DNA from: Vandammella animalimorsus
Lineage (GTDB): Bacteria > Pseudomonadota > Gammaproteobacteria > Burkholderiales > Burkholderiaceae_C
Direction of reading: 5' to 3'
DNA: 64,000 nucleotides
Assembly (NCBI RefSeq): GCF_002285285.1
Contig: NZ_NSJF01000001.1
Coordinates: forward strand, 682,001-746,000
Part shown: piece by piece, positions 1 to 11,173 of the stretch
How the letters are laid out: the number at the start of each line of letters is the position of its first letter
Position numbering within the stretch: position 1 is the stretch's first letter
Position numbers and translations under genes: made by a program
The notes under the pieces: generated by a model
Databases searched by the model: none
Told to the model about the DNA's origin: nothing
Seen by the model: the letters and a program-made list of their open reading frames with translations, nothing else

Positions 1-39
1 TCCTTGGGGTGTTGGGGTAAGAGATGATGCTGCGAAATG

Positions 40-66
40 CCTGCGCCGCCGGATAGGCGGCGCAGG
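40..66 (-). terminator. Possible terminator hairpin after the first gene
   Basis: A perfect 11-bp GC-rich stem (CCTGCGCCGCC with its complement) closes a 5-base loop about 30 bases beyond the stop of the minus-strand gene at 99-614. Only three T residues follow on that strand, so it may act as a weak or Rho-assisted terminator, or simply as an mRNA 3'-end stabiliser. Confidence 0.45.
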
Positions 67-98
67 TCAAAGGTCCTTAGGTTGGTGGCCCAGCGGTC

Positions 99-614
99 TC
101 AGCGCAGACGACTGATCTCGCGCTGAATGCCCTCGATGTCAGCCTGCACGCGCTCGATATTGGCCTTGAGTTCTGCCGTGCGCTCAATGTAGCCCTGGGG
201 GTTGCGCAACTCCAACGCCGTGCGCACAGGAGCGCCGTTGTTGTATTCAGCCTCCAGCGTGGCCAGACGCTCTTTGGATTTGCGCAATTCGGCTTCCAGG
301 ATGGTGCGGGCATCGGCATCGCGGTTGCGCTGCGTGGATTGATCGACCCTGGGCGCATTGACCGGTGCGGGGGCGCTGCTTTGTCGTTGGCTGCCGCCTG
401 AGGAGGATGAGACCGTGCTGCGCCGCGCTGCCGGGGCTCTTCCAGAGCTTTGGATGACGGTGACATTGCCACCCTCGACAAGCCTGCACCCCTGGCGCTT
501 GGATGCGCCCGAGGCATTGGTGTACTCATTGCCGCAGCGGTAGACGCGCTCTTGCGCGAAGGCAGCAGTCCCCAGGACTGCGAGCACCAAAGCGATCACG
601 CTGGATTTTTTCAT
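99..614 (-). CDS. Small secreted coiled-coil protein, DUF4124-like
   Basis: The 171-residue product begins with a clear signal peptide (MKKSSVIALVLAVLGTAAFA, cleavage after AFA), so it is probably periplasmic. Residues 22-50 hold RVYRCGNEYTN and a second cysteine (KRQGCRLVEGG), resembling the short cysteine-containing region of DUF4124-type betaproteobacterial proteins. A serine/alanine-rich stretch (55-95) leads into a charged C-terminal coiled coil (about 100-171, many Glu, Leu, Arg). No catalytic motif is visible and the function is unknown. It stands alone, with a 228-base upstream region before the inverted-repeat element at 843. Confidence 0.75.
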   Translation of the reverse strand: MKKSSVIALVLAVLGTAAFAQERVYRCGNEYTNASGASKRQGCRLVEGGNVTVIQSSGRAPAARRSTVSSSSGGSQRQSSAPAPVNAPRVDQSTQRNRDADARTILEAELRKSKERLATLEAEYNNGAPVRTALELRNPQGYIERTAELKANIERVQADIEGIQREISRLR

Positions 615-842
615 GACGACACTCTCTCATTGATTGGAATCATCGGCTGCCAATGCTGCATGCCGTGGGTCTGTACAGGCCAAGGCATGGGGCGATGCGG
701 CCCTGACGCCAATTGCTGCGCCTCGTCTGGAGAGGCGCATTTTCGGCATCGATTCTAAACCAAGCCCCTTTGCAGAGGCCCTGCGGCAGACTGTGCTGGA
801 CAAGACAAGAGGGTTGGAAAAACGCGTCTGATCAGGCGCTTA

Positions 843-1108
843 GAGCGTGTTATGCACTTTTCGTCCCCCGCGAGAGCCCCCCGGCGTGTGCAGTGCAAGG
901 CGCCGTTGCCGCCGCAGCCCGGTGGGCTGCAAGGCGACGGCAACGCCGCAATGCGCATGCCGGGGCGCTCTCCCTTCGGGCTGACCCCAAAACCATGCAC
1001 TCGCCGCGTTGGCCCGCTTGCCAAGGCAGCCAGCCTTGGCAAGCGCGCCGCCTTGCGATTACACGGTTTTGGGGCCAGCGCGGGGGGCGAAAAATGCATA
1101 ACACGCTC
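843..1108. repeat. 266-bp MITE-like inverted-repeat element, family A
   Basis: The ends are near-perfect inverted repeats of about 31 bp (GAGCGTGTTATGCAC at the left, its complement at the right, two mismatches) and are flanked on both sides by TA (841-842 and 1109-1110). There is no convincing coding sequence inside; internal smaller inverted repeats (around 903-948 and 1014-1052) suggest strong secondary structure. The copy at 57796-58061 has exactly the same length and a similar internal plan but diverged sequence. The right end overlaps the folD stop codon. TA duplication and the absence of a transposase fit a non-autonomous element mobilised by an IS630/Tc1-type enzyme, which is inference. 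Confidence 0.8.
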
Positions 1109-1968
1109 TAATTTTTGCCTGCGGCGCGTTGGGCCGATTCGATGGTGTTGGCCAGCAGCATGGTGATGGTCATGGGGCCGACGCCACCGGGCACAGGGGT
1201 GATCCAGGAGACCACTTGCTGCACTTGCTCAAAGTCCACATCGCCGCAGAGTTTGCCCTGAGCGTTGCGGTTCATGCCCACGTCGATGACCACGGCCCCG
1301 GGCTTGACCATCTCGCGCGTGATCAGCTTTTCCTTGCCTACGGCCGCAACCAGTACATCCGCCTGGCGCGTGATGGCCCCCAGATCGGCTGTGGCGCTGT
1401 GGCAGATGGTGACGGTTGCACTGCGCGCCAGCAGCATCATGGCCATGGGCTTGCCAACGATGTTGCTGCGCCCGACGACCACGGCGTGCTTGCCGCGCAG
1501 CTCATAGCCGATGGCGTCCAGCATTTGCAGGCAGCCGTGCGGCGTACAGGGCCAGAAGCCACCTGGCAGGCCGGTCATCAGCGCGCCGGCGCTGGCGACG
1601 TGAAAGCCATCGACGTCCTTTTCCGGGGCAATGGCTTCGATCACGGCATCGGCATCCAGATGCTTGGGCAGGGGCAGCTGTACCAGGATGCCGTGAATGC
1701 TGGCATCCGCATTGAGCGTTGCGATGTGCCCAAGCAGCTCTTCCTGGCTGGTCTGGGCCGGCAGCTTTTGCAGCACGGAGTGGATGCCTGTTTCCTCACA
1801 GGCCTTGATCTTGTTGCGCACGTAGACCTGCGAGGCCGGGTCCTCGCCCACCAGCACCACAGCCAGCCCGGGGCGAAGCCCCTGATCGTTCAGGGCCTGG
1901 GCTTGCTGGGCGATTTGCAGTCGCAGTTTTTTTGAAAGGGCAAGGCCGTCGATGAGTTGGGCGGGCAT
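1108..1968 (-). CDS. folD: Bifunctional methylenetetrahydrofolate dehydrogenase/cyclohydrolase FolD
   Basis: FolD interconverts 5,10-methylene-THF, 5,10-methenyl-THF and 10-formyl-THF in the cytoplasm, feeding purine and formyl-Met synthesis. The 286-residue length is normal. The N-terminal catalytic domain has the Y49-xxx-K53 pair (YVRNK) and the conserved DVDGFH segment; the NAD(P)-binding Rossmann half has [12 protein letters not shown] (about 164-175); the C-terminal [10 protein letters not shown] signature is intact. The stop codon TAG is formed by the TA flank plus the first base of the repeat element, so the insertion fixed the present C-terminus (AAGKN). It lies downstream of the regulator/kinase pair on the same strand. 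Confidence 0.97.
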   Translation of the reverse strand: MPAQLIDGLALSKKLRLQIAQQAQALNDQGLRPGLAVVLVGEDPASQVYVRNKIKACEETGIHSVLQKLPAQTSQEELLGHIATLNADASIHGILVQLPLPKHLDADAVIEAIAPEKDVDGFHVASAGALMTGLPGGFWPCTPHGCLQMLDAIGYELRGKHAVVVGRSNIVGKPMAMMLLARSATVTICHSATADLGAITRQADVLVAAVGKEKLITREMVKPGAVVIDVGMNRNAQGKLCGDVDFEQVQQVVSWITPVPGGVGPMTITMLLANTIESAQRAAGKN

Positions 1969-2055
1969 GGTGTCAAGTCGTCACGAAGGAGGGCGCGGCA
2001 AAGTCCGCAGAAAAAGTTTCAGAACCCGTTTTGCACAGGCTCTCATCGCCTGTTT

Positions 2056-2676
2056 TCAGGCCACTGGGCCGCCCAGAGCCACCTTGAGCAGGTCGGCCAC
2101 GGTATTGGCGCCGAGCTTTTCCATGATGTTGGCGCGGTGCGCTTCCACCGTCTTGATGCTGATGTTCAGATCATCGGCAATTTGCTTGTTCAGGCGCCCG
2201 GCAACGATGCGCTCAAGCACTTGGGATTCGCGCGCCGTCAGCTTGGCGAGCAGGGCTTCGCGCGTGGCCGCTTGCTGCTGGTTGGCGAAACTGCTCTCGG
2301 CTTGCTTGAGCATGCGCGCCACCAAGCCTGTGATGGCCTGTTCTTCAAAAGGTTTTTGGATGAAATCGACCGCGCCCTTTTTCATGGTTTCCACGGCCAT
2401 GGGCACGTCGCCGTGGCCAGTGATGATGGCCACGGGCAGGGCAGGGCAGCGCTCGACCAGCGATTCCTGCAGTTCCAGCCCGGACATGCCGCCCATGCGG
2501 ATGTCGGTGATCAGGCAGGCGACCTCGCGCGGGTCGTAGTGGCTCAGAAAGGATTCGGCGCTGTCAAAGCAGCGCACATGGAAGTCGCGCCCCTCCAGCA
2601 GCCACTGCAGAGAGTCGCGGATGGCCTCATCGTCATCCACGATATAAACCGTGCCTTTTTTATTGCCAATCGTCAT
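2056..2676 (-). CDS. FixJ/TodT-type response regulator
   Basis: The 206-residue protein has an N-terminal receiver domain with acidic residues D14-D16 (IVDDDEAIRD), phospho-acceptor D58 in LITDIRMGG, the switch Thr in ITGHGD and Lys in IQKPFEE. The C-terminal LuxR-type helix-turn-helix (about 146-201, LTARESQVLERIVAGR and NKQIADDLNISIKTVEAHR) puts it in the FixJ/NarL-like group of DNA-binding regulators. Its partner kinase is encoded just upstream on the same strand. The position opposite aceE suggests that the pair controls the pyruvate dehydrogenase operon or respiratory carbon flux, but the signal is unknown. Confidence 0.92.
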   Translation of the reverse strand: MTIGNKKGTVYIVDDDEAIRDSLQWLLEGRDFHVRCFDSAESFLSHYDPREVACLITDIRMGGMSGLELQESLVERCPALPVAIITGHGDVPMAVETMKKGAVDFIQKPFEEQAITGLVARMLKQAESSFANQQQAATREALLAKLTARESQVLERIVAGRLNKQIADDLNISIKTVEAHRANIMEKLGANTVADLLKVALGGPVA

Positions 2677-2793
2677 GCCATCGTCCTGTCATGGTGTGGG
2701 GTGCATTGCCGCAGCCCCCCTGCTTGTATGGGACGCTGGGGCAGGCCACAGCGGGGCCTGTGCGGGGGCTTGGGCTCAGGGCTGCACCGTCCT

Positions 2794-5325
2794 TCAGCCC
2801 AAAATGGGATCGGCTGGTCCATCCTCGGGCGCATGTGGGTTCTGCGCGGCCGGCAGCCAGAAGGAAAATTCACAGCCTGTTACCAGGGCGCCATTGTAGA
2901 GGTTGCGCACTTGCATTTTTCCTTGGTGGGATTCGATGATGCTGCGGCACAGATTCAGGCCGATGCCCATGCCATCTTGCTTGGTGGAATAAAACGCATC
3001 AAAGAGGTGCTGCAAGACTTCTTCGGGCAAGCCGGGGCCTTGGTCTGCAATGCGAAACCGCAGGCCTGTGCCGTCGCGGTGCACGATCAGCTCGATGCCG
3101 CGCCGCTGCGGCGGCAGATCAGCGCCATCAATGGCCTCGGCGGCATTTTTCAACAGGTTGATCAGCACCTGCTCAATCAGGATGGCATCGGCATGCAGTG
3201 GCGGCAAATGGGCTTCGGTTTGCACGCTCAGACGCACATTGCGCCGACGGATTTCGATGTTGGCCAGCTCAACGGCCTCGCCAACCAGGCGCTGGGCCTG
3301 GCAGGGCTCGCGCTGCGACTGGCTGCGTTGCACGAAGGAACGAATGCGGTGGATGACTTGACCGGCGCGCACAGCCTGGTGGGCGGTTTTTTCCAGCGGC
3401 AGCAGCAGTTGCTCCTTTTCGATGGAATTGCTCTGAATGCGCGCAATCATGCCGCCCACGTAGTTGCTGATGGCTGCCAAGGGTTGGTTGAGCTCGTGCG
3501 CCACGCTGGAGGCCATCTCCCCCATGGTCATCAGGCGGTTGACGCTTTCCATTTTCTGCATCTGACGTGAGGCCTGTTCCTCGGCCTGCTTGCGCTTGCT
3601 GATGTCCGTGGCAATCAGCATCTGCGCCAGTCGGCCATCGACCCATTCGAGGTAGCGAGAGCGCACCTCCAGCCATTTGCCCAAGGATTCGACGTAAATT
3701 TCGGCGCGCTCGGAACTGGCGCTGGTGAGCATGTCCGCCGGCAGGCCCATCAGCAAATCCTCGGGCTCCGCATCGCTTTGGCCCTCCGCACTGCCTTGCT
3801 GAGCTTGGCTGGCGCTGCGCTCGCCAGCTTGGGCCAGCATTTGCAAATGCCCGGCACTGTGCGTGCCAAACCATTGGCGGTAAAGGCGGTTGGCAAACAG
3901 CAGCTCTTTGCTGCCCAGCGGGGTGATGCTGATGGAGGCATCGAGCGATTCGAGCACCAGCGTGAAGCGCTCGTGCGCGGTGGCCAGCTGCTGGCGGATG
4001 CGGTTGGGTTCGGTGATGTCGTTGATGGTGGTCAGCCAGCCGACCTGCGTGCCGCTCTCGTCGCGCAGCGGCGTCAAAAAAACCCGGGCATCGAACGAGG
4101 TGCCATTCTTGCGCCGCATCCTCAGCTGCAAACCACCCGGATAGTGCCTGCCATCGAGCTCGGCCTGGAAGCGCTGCTGCAAAATCTCCCGATCCTGGCG
4201 CGGCCAGTAGGGGAAGGGCGCCTTCATGCCCACCATTTCGTCCTGGCTCCAGCCCACCATGCGGCTGAAGGCCGCGTTGGTGTAGGTCGTCGTGCCCTGC
4301 ATGTCCAGTGCGCGGATGCCGGTGGTCAAGGCGTTTTCGATTGCCAGGCGGAAGTTGTACTCCTGGCGTAGATGGCGCTGCGTTTGCAAGCGCCTGCGGC
4401 TCAAGCGCCAGTTCATCCACAGCATGCCCACTGTGCTCAAACCCAGCAGCAGCAGCAGCAGTGACAGCGCGCGCGTGGTCATGTCCCGGTCGGAGCGATA
4501 CAGAGCCACGTTCAGGCGCCATTGCCCGCCCAGCGCCTGCACAGGCACGGCCAGTTGCGTCGGGGCCTGCTGCGCAGGATCCCAAGCGAAGCCGGCTTTG
4601 GCATCAGCAGCTTGTGCCGGCGCTGCGCCAGCAATGAGCTGGCCTTGCGCATCGAGCAATGACACAGCCAGGCCATTGGTCAGGCGCGCCTCGTTCAACG
4701 CAGCATTGAGCAGCAGGTGCGGCGCGTACTCCGCCATCACCGCACCAAGCGGGTGGCCGTTGATCGCGATGGGGATGAAAAACTGCAGCACGGCCGGATG
4801 GACTTCCTGGCTTTGCTGCTCTTGCCCGGCTACGCTGCGCCAATGGCTTTGCAGCGCATCCTCGGGCGCGATGCCATGCACCACTTGCCCCAGATTGCGG
4901 CGCAGGCTGCTGGGGACCATGGCCGAATGGTGGCTGCTGACCACGCGCTGGCTGGCATCGAACCAGGTCAGCGCGTACAGCGCCCGGTCACGCCCAATGA
5001 GCGTGCGTGCGCCCTGGTCAAAACCAGTGTTGGAGTTGGGCGAGAGCATGTCCAACACCAGGCGCTGGATCTGGTCCTGCCGCGAGAGCAGCTGCTCGTT
5101 CAAGCGCAGCAGCAGAAACTGCGTGTGCTGCTGCAGCAGTTGCTTCTCACGGGCCTGCTCCTCGCTGCGCAAAAAACCATACGCCCCGACCATGACGACG
5201 ATGAACAGCACGACGGACAGCAGCGGAATCAGCACGCTGAGCCGCTCCAGGCGCAGCCAAGTGGGCGTTTTCTTGCCATTGGCAGCGCGGATGGGGTTGT
5301 GCAGCGGGGAGGCGGTTTCGGGCAT
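2794..5325 (-). CDS. Membrane-bound PAS sensor histidine kinase
   Basis: This 843-residue kinase is the likely partner of the downstream FixJ-type regulator. Order of parts: a transmembrane segment near residue 35 (LSVLIPLLSVVLFIVVMVGA), an extracytoplasmic sensor region, a second transmembrane segment (SLLLLLLGLSTVGMLWMNW), two PAS-like domains, a dimerisation/phospho-acceptor domain with His610 in AHELNQPLAAISNY, and an ATPase domain with N-box INLLKNAAEAI, DQGPGLP and GMGIGLNL. The H-box and organisation match the FixL/NtrB/DctB kinase type. I chose the ATG at 5325 (MPETASP) because upstream codons run into sequence antisense to the aceE region. It diverges from aceE. Confidence 0.9.
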   Translation of the reverse strand: MPETASPLHNPIRAANGKKTPTWLRLERLSVLIPLLSVVLFIVVMVGAYGFLRSEEQAREKQLLQQHTQFLLLRLNEQLLSRQDQIQRLVLDMLSPNSNTGFDQGARTLIGRDRALYALTWFDASQRVVSSHHSAMVPSSLRRNLGQVVHGIAPEDALQSHWRSVAGQEQQSQEVHPAVLQFFIPIAINGHPLGAVMAEYAPHLLLNAALNEARLTNGLAVSLLDAQGQLIAGAAPAQAADAKAGFAWDPAQQAPTQLAVPVQALGGQWRLNVALYRSDRDMTTRALSLLLLLLGLSTVGMLWMNWRLSRRRLQTQRHLRQEYNFRLAIENALTTGIRALDMQGTTTYTNAAFSRMVGWSQDEMVGMKAPFPYWPRQDREILQQRFQAELDGRHYPGGLQLRMRRKNGTSFDARVFLTPLRDESGTQVGWLTTINDITEPNRIRQQLATAHERFTLVLESLDASISITPLGSKELLFANRLYRQWFGTHSAGHLQMLAQAGERSASQAQQGSAEGQSDAEPEDLLMGLPADMLTSASSERAEIYVESLGKWLEVRSRYLEWVDGRLAQMLIATDISKRKQAEEQASRQMQKMESVNRLMTMGEMASSVAHELNQPLAAISNYVGGMIARIQSNSIEKEQLLLPLEKTAHQAVRAGQVIHRIRSFVQRSQSQREPCQAQRLVGEAVELANIEIRRRNVRLSVQTEAHLPPLHADAILIEQVLINLLKNAAEAIDGADLPPQRRGIELIVHRDGTGLRFRIADQGPGLPEEVLQHLFDAFYSTKQDGMGIGLNLCRSIIESHQGKMQVRNLYNGALVTGCEFSFWLPAAQNPHAPEDGPADPILG

Positions 5326-5715
5326 GCGCAGGGCGGGCAAGGGGGAAATGCCCGTGCCCAAGTCGTCAAAGAAAAGGGGCTTATTGTGCCGGCCCGTTGC
5401 AATGGCCTGGCCAAACCTCTCAAGAAGCCTTTGCGGCCGCAGAAATCCATTTAATTTTCTTGATGCGAAAAACACTGTCTCAATTTGAAAAACCCTCCCG
5501 GCAAACGTGCGACACTTCAGCCGTTGCCACCCCTGTGATGGGCGCCCCGCCCGGTCGCTTTGTGTGAAGGCGGGCGGGCCGGTGGTAGGTAAAGATTCCG
5601 CGTTTCCCCTAGGTATTGCCGCTGCCTTTCTGGCTGCTGAGCCCGGTGGACTCGGGTAGATTTCCAGCGGTGTGCTGCAAAGCATCGTGATTTCATGAAA
5701 TGGAGACTGGACGAT
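5326..5715. other. Divergent promoter region between the sensor kinase and aceE
   Basis: This 390-base gene-free stretch separates the kinase start from aceE and should hold both promoters. An AT-rich patch lies at about 5445-5495, in contrast to the GC-rich surroundings. Two copies of TAGGTA occur 24 bases apart (5586-5591 and 5610-5615), which could be regulator sites; this is only a visual pattern. I see no repeat element or RNA gene here. Confidence 0.4.
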
Positions 5716-8451
<2,736 letters not shown>

Positions 8452-8474
8452 GGCGGCCAGGAAGGAGACAACAC

Positions 8475-10175
8475 ATGGCATTGGTTGAAGTCAAGGTCCC
8501 CGACATTGGCGACTTCTCGGACGTGGCCGTCATCGAGCTGCTGGTGCAGCCCGGCGACGCGGTGAAGGCCGAGCAAAGCCTGATCACCGTGGAGAGCGAC
8601 AAGGCCAGCATGGAAATCCCCAGCAGCCACGCCGGCGTGGTCAAAGAGCTGAAAGTCAAGCTGGGCGACAAGGTCAGCGAAGGCGCCGTCGTGCTGCTGC
8701 TGGAGGCCGAGGGGGCGGAAGAAAAAACGGCCCCAGCGCCCGCTGCGCCAGCGCAAGCAGCTATCAAAAACGAAGCGGTTGCCGCGCCCGCAGCCCCGGC
8801 AGCGGCAGCCCCCGCCGCCAGCGGCCCGGTCGAAGTGCGCGTGCCCGACATTGGCGACTTCAAGGACGTGGCCGTGATCGAGGTGTTCGTGCAGCCCGGC
8901 GACACGGTGAAGGTGGAGCAATCGCTCATCACCGTGGAGAGCGACAAGGCCAGCATGGAAATCCCCAGCAACCATGCGGGCGTGGTCAAGGAAATGAAGG
9001 TCAAGCTGGGCGACAAGCTCAACATGGGCGACGTGATCGCCGTGCTGGAAGGCGCGGCGGATTCAGCAGCGCCGGTTCAGCGTTCAGCGTCCGGCGTTGA
9101 GCGTGAAAACGTCCCGGCTCCTGCGCCCGCTGCGGCCTCTGCCGCCGCCTCTTCTCCCTCTCCCGCCCAGGCGGGAGAGGGCCGGGGTGAGGGTGGGGCG
9201 GCCGCCCCCGCCCACGACCCCACCCAGCCCCCGCTGGGCCTGCCCCACGCCAGCCCCAGCGTGCGCAAGTTCGCGCGCGAGCTGGGCGTGCCGCTGGCCG
9301 AAGTCAAGGGCAGCGGCCCCAAGGGCCGCATCACGCAGCAGGACGTGCAGCAATTCACCCAGGCCGTCATGGCCGGCAGCCTGCAAACCCAGGCCCAGGC
9401 CGCCCGCGCGCCCGCCAGCAGTGCAGGCGGTGGCGGCGCCGGGCTGGACCTGCTGCCCTGGCCCAAGGTGGACTTCGCCAAGTTCGGCCCTGTCGAGGCC
9501 AAGCCGCTGTCACGCATCAAGAAAATCAGCGGCGCCAACCTGGCGCGCAACTGGGTGATGATCCCCCACGTCACCAACCACGACGACGCCGACATCACCG
9601 AGCTGGAAGCCCTGCGCGTGCAGCTCAACAAGGAGAATGAGAAGAGCGGCGTCAAAGTCACCATGCTCGCCTTCCTCATCAAAGCCTGCGTGGCCGCGCT
9701 GAAGAAATTCCCCGAATTCAACGCCAGTCTGGACGGCGACAACCTGGTCTACAAGCAGTACTGGAACATTGGCTTCGCCGCCGATACCCCCAATGGCCTG
9801 GTCGTGCCCGTCATCAAGCAGGCCGACGCCAAGGGCGTGATGCAAATCAGCCAGGAGCTGGCCGAACTCAGCAAGAAAGCCCGCGACGGCAAGGCCAGCC
9901 CGGCCGACATGCAAGGCGCCACCTTCACCATCAGCAGCCTGGGCGGCATTGGCGGCACCTACTTCACGCCCATCATCAACGCGCCCGAAGTGGCCATCCT
10001 CGGCGTGTGCCGCAGCGAAATGCGCCCGCGCTGGAACGGCGAGAAATTCAAGCCCCGCCTGATGCTGCCGCTGTCCTTGAGCTACGACCACCGCGTCATT
10101 GACGGCGCGGCCGCCGCGCGCTTCAACGCCTATCTGGCCCAGGTGCTGGCGGACTTCCGCCGGGTCATGCTGTGA
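8475..10175 (+). CDS. aceF: Dihydrolipoyllysine acetyltransferase, pyruvate dehydrogenase E2
   Basis: E2 forms the core of the complex and transfers acetyl groups to CoA. The 566-residue protein has two tandem lipoyl domains (about 1-80 and 118-195), each with the lipoylated lysine in [12 protein letters not shown] (K43 in the first). A peripheral-subunit-binding domain follows (PSVRKFARELGVPLAEV), then the catalytic domain with the C-terminal SYDHRVIDGAAAARF active-site motif. The start follows AGGAAGGAGA. The two Ala/Pro-rich linkers contain sequences that look like captured intergenic repeats, described separately. The stop overlaps the next start (GTGA). Confidence 0.97.
   Translation: MALVEVKVPDIGDFSDVAVIELLVQPGDAVKAEQSLITVESDKASMEIPSSHAGVVKELKVKLGDKVSEGAVVLLLEAEGAEEKTAPAPAAPAQAAIKNEAVAAPAAPAAAAPAASGPVEVRVPDIGDFKDVAVIEVFVQPGDTVKVEQSLITVESDKASMEIPSNHAGVVKEMKVKLGDKLNMGDVIAVLEGAADSAAPVQRSASGVERENVPAPAPAAASAAASSPSPAQAGEGRGEGGAAAPAHDPTQPPLGLPHASPSVRKFARELGVPLAEVKGSGPKGRITQQDVQQFTQAVMAGSLQTQAQAARAPASSAGGGGAGLDLLPWPKVDFAKFGPVEAKPLSRIKKISGANLARNWVMIPHVTNHDDADITELEALRVQLNKENEKSGVKVTMLAFLIKACVAALKKFPEFNASLDGDNLVYKQYWNIGFAADTPNGLVVPVIKQADAKGVMQISQELAELSKKARDGKASPADMQGATFTISSLGGIGGTYFTPIINAPEVAILGVCRSEMRPRWNGEKFKPRLMLPLSLSYDHRVIDGAAAARFNAYLAQVLADFRRVML
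9156..9181. repeat. REP-like palindrome captured inside the aceF linker
   Basis: A perfect 11-bp stem (CCCTCTCCCGC with GCGGGAGAGGG) around a 4-base loop is followed by CCGGGGTGAGGGTGGG. This is the usual form of short extragenic palindromes found between genes in many GC-rich proteobacteria. Here it is read in frame in the flexible segment between the second lipoyl domain and the subunit-binding domain. A second foreign-looking stretch, with AGCTATCAAAAACGAAG near 8759-8775, lies in the linker between the two lipoyl domains. Confidence 0.65.
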
Positions 10176-11149
10176 GCTTGGTTTCTGCCGCTGCCGCCAC
10201 GGCCGGGTCAGCCGCGCCAGCCGCGTCTGGCGTGCCTGACATGCCTGATGCGCCGGCCGTGCAAGCTGTGCAAGAGGCCCTGCGCGGCCTGCGCGCGCCC
10301 GTGGGCGTGTTCGACGCGGGCATTGGCAGCTACGCGCTGGTGCGGCTCATCCAGCAGCGCTGCCCGTGGCAGGACGTGATTTACCTGGCCGACCGCGCCA
10401 GCTTCCCCTACGGCGGCAAAACGCCTGCTGAGCTGGCCCATGCCGTGGAAGCGGCCATCGCCGCCCTGGCGCGCTGGGGCGCGGCGGCGGCGGTGCTGGC
10501 TTCCAACGCGCCCTCCGTCATAGTGCTGGACGCCGTGCGCCCGCGCAGCCCCGTGCCCGTGCTGGGTGTGCTGCCGCCCGTGCGCGAAGCATTGGCGCGC
10601 TCGCGCAGCGGCCAGGTGGCGCTGCTGGGCGTGGCCTCGTTGGCTGGCAGCCCGCAAATCGCCGATTACGTGGCGCGCCAGGCCCAGGGCCGCCCGGTGC
10701 GGGTGGTCAATGCCTCGCCCTTGGTCGAGTTGGTGGAAAGCGGCGCTTTCTTGTCCGACCCGGCTGGCACGCAAGCGCAGGTCAGCGCCTTCATGCAGGC
10801 GCTGCGCCAGCAGCAGCCGGGGCTGGACGTGTGCACGCTCTCGTCCACCCATCTGCCCTGGCTGCGCCCCTTTTTCGAGCAGGCCGCGCCCGGCCTGGCC
10901 TTTCTGGACCCGGCGCAGACCGTGGTGGACGAGCTGGCCGCGCGCCTGCCCGCACCGCCGCCGGAGGGCGCGGCGGCGCACGCTGGCCCTGCTGATGGCA
11001 CTGATGGCGTGGGCCGCGTGGTCTGCCTGGCCACCGCCTCGCCCGCCTACCCGCTGGCGGGCCTGCAAGACATGCTGGCGCGGCTGGGCGTGAGCTTACC
11101 CGTGCACGCCGTGCAAGTTCTGCCCGCGCCGCTGCCTGCCCAACTTTGA
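10172..11149 (+). CDS. MurI-like Asp/Glu racemase homologue lacking both catalytic cysteines
   Basis: The 325-residue product has the glutamate racemase framework: GVFDAGIGS (residues 46-53; MurI has FDSGxGG), FPYGGKTPAEL, and the two regions that normally carry catalytic cysteines. The first reads VLASNAPSV, with Ser111 where MurI has Cys (ACNTA). The second reads LSSTHLP, with Ser225 where MurI has GCTHYP. Both positions are clear in the nucleotide sequence (TCC and TCC). It starts with GTG overlapping the aceF stop and is followed 24 bases later by lpdA, so it is co-transcribed with pyruvate dehydrogenase. Racemase activity is doubtful; a binding or regulatory role, or a different reaction, is possible. 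Confidence 0.8.
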   Translation: MSLVSAAAATAGSAAPAASGVPDMPDAPAVQAVQEALRGLRAPVGVFDAGIGSYALVRLIQQRCPWQDVIYLADRASFPYGGKTPAELAHAVEAAIAALARWGAAAAVLASNAPSVIVLDAVRPRSPVPVLGVLPPVREALARSRSGQVALLGVASLAGSPQIADYVARQAQGRPVRVVNASPLVELVESGAFLSDPAGTQAQVSAFMQALRQQQPGLDVCTLSSTHLPWLRPFFEQAAPGLAFLDPAQTVVDELAARLPAPPPEGAAAHAGPADGTDGVGRVVCLATASPAYPLAGLQDMLARLGVSLPVHAVQVLPAPLPAQL

Positions 11150-11173
11150 ATTGACAAAAACAGGAGACTTTCC

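Noticed and set aside
843-1108. Small genes within the 266-bp element
   Set aside because: Open frames there exist on both strands but are low in complexity, lack ribosome sites and are not shared by the equal-length copy at 57796.
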